DNA of 23,980 bases from CAZWDL01 sp964632995 (GTDB lineage Bacteria > Bacteroidota > Bacteroidia > Chitinophagales > Saprospiraceae), in contig CAZWDL010000111.1 of the NCBI GenBank assembly GCA_964632995.1, positions 1 through 23,980 on the forward strand, written 5' to 3'. The notes below the pieces were generated by a model. It saw nothing but the letters and a program-made list of their open reading frames with translations. It had not been told where the DNA came from and did no database searches. A program made the translations under genes and the position numbers. Within the stretch, counting starts at the first letter, position 1. Each line of letters starts with the position of its first letter. Positions 23,709-23,980 of this stretch are shown in pieces.

Positions 23709-23868
23709 CCGGCAGGTCTTCTGGCTTACTCCACCTTTGACGCCTTCCCCTCCCGGCTGGAAGAGTGGCTGTTGTCAAAGGATAAGGCGAGAGCTTACAG
23801 CAGCGGGGACTGCCCCGGATTCTCACCGGGTTCCCTATTAAGATTTACTGTAGACAGCAAATCACCAA
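23709..23868 (-). promoter_or_regulatory. Cobalamin riboswitch
   Basis: Reading the minus strand, the conserved core is complete. A hairpin GATTT-CTGT/ACAG-AAATC comes first (23842-23863). Then comes GGGAACCCGGTGAGAATCCG, then GGGCAGTCCCCGCTGCTGTA, further on GCCACT and GGGAAGGCG, and finally AGTAAGCCAGAAGACCTGCC (ending 23711). These are the hallmark segments of the B12 (AdoCbl-type) aptamer. It precedes the BtuB-like gene and should repress it when cobalamin is plentiful. The outer boundaries are approximate. Confidence 0.95.
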
Positions 23869-23875
23869 TGCGGGA

Positions 23876-23883
23876 TAAAGGTA
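23876..23883 (-). promoter_or_regulatory. Possible promoter of the riboswitch-btuB transcript
   Basis: The minus strand reads TACCTTTA, one mismatch from TAnnTTTG, just upstream of the aptamer. Transcription would start near 23870, at the aptamer's 5' edge. The -33 element is weak. Confidence 0.4.
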
Positions 23884-23905
23884 GGGATAATTTTGGGAAA
23901 GTTCC

Positions 23906-23931
23906 CGGTTCAGAGAACCGAGAACTAAGAG
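23906..23931. repeat. Small hairpin and period-7 repeat
   Basis: CGGTTC (23906-23911) and GAACCG (23915-23920) form a 6-bp hairpin with a 3-nt loop. The same bases read as heptamers CAGAGAA, CCGAGAA and CTAAGAG (23911-23931). It lies upstream of the btuB promoter; its role is unknown. The remaining bases to 23980 are AT-rich, with no feature seen. Confidence 0.4.
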
Positions 23932-23980
23932 GCTGTTTCATTTAAGTGTTCAGAATTTATTATAGGCTATTTTTTTGTCA

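Overview
The window looks like chromosomal DNA of a fairly GC-rich member of the Bacteroidota, most likely Saprospiria (Lewinella/Phaeodactylibacter-like). The evidence is: a protein with a T9SS type A sorting domain (LYPNP motif), outer-membrane TonB-dependent receptors with carboxypeptidase-like N-terminal domains, a DUF4465 protein, and exact matches to the Bacteroidota -7 promoter element TAnnTTTG in front of six genes. The genus is an inference. I see no tRNA, rRNA, CRISPR array, insertion sequence or prophage.

Layout. 0.2-1.1 kb: a CoiA-like competence/nuclease protein (+). 1.2-3.6 kb (-): an ECF sigma factor, and a NarL/LuxR response regulator with its soluble PAS-HisKA_3 sensor kinase. 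3.8-4.9 kb (+): a glutathione-synthetase-like ATP-grasp enzyme. 4.9-6.8 kb (-): two coiled-coil envelope proteins, an OmpA-like lipoprotein and a membrane-anchored protein, separated by a strong hairpin terminator. 7.1-8.1 kb (+): lipA with a clear promoter and a terminator. 8.2-9.5 kb (+): a secreted beta-barrel-like protein. 9.5-9.95 kb: a decayed gap with gene remnants. 9.96-11.75 kb: two convergent short-chain dehydrogenases. 11.9-16.6 kb (-): an ECF sigma factor, a membrane protein joining an anti-sigma-like N-terminus to a TonB C-terminal domain, and a TonB-dependent receptor. 16.9-18.8 kb (+): a YfbK-type VWA protein. 19.0-20.5 kb (+): a PhoD-like phosphatase lipoprotein. 20.6-23.9 kb (-): a cobalamin riboswitch, a BtuB-like receptor and a T9SS-sorted DUF4465 protein.

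How genes work together. The last block reads as a vitamin B12 acquisition unit: riboswitch, then outer-membrane transporter, then an exported, probably surface-attached protein that may help capture corrinoids. The 11.9-16.6 kb block reads as a regulatory and energy-coupling unit. In it the sigma gene stop directly abuts the start of the anti-sigma/TonB hybrid (TGAATG), with a TonB-dependent receptor next downstream. The kinase/regulator pair is a conventional two-component operon.

The most unexplained signal is in the intergenic DNA. Several gaps carry short degenerate tandem arrays with a period of 7-8 bp (about 10-11 bp in one case). Their unit sequences are unrelated, yet they share the same small architecture. 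A near-perfect 33-bp palindrome also sits exactly at the end of the phosphatase gene.
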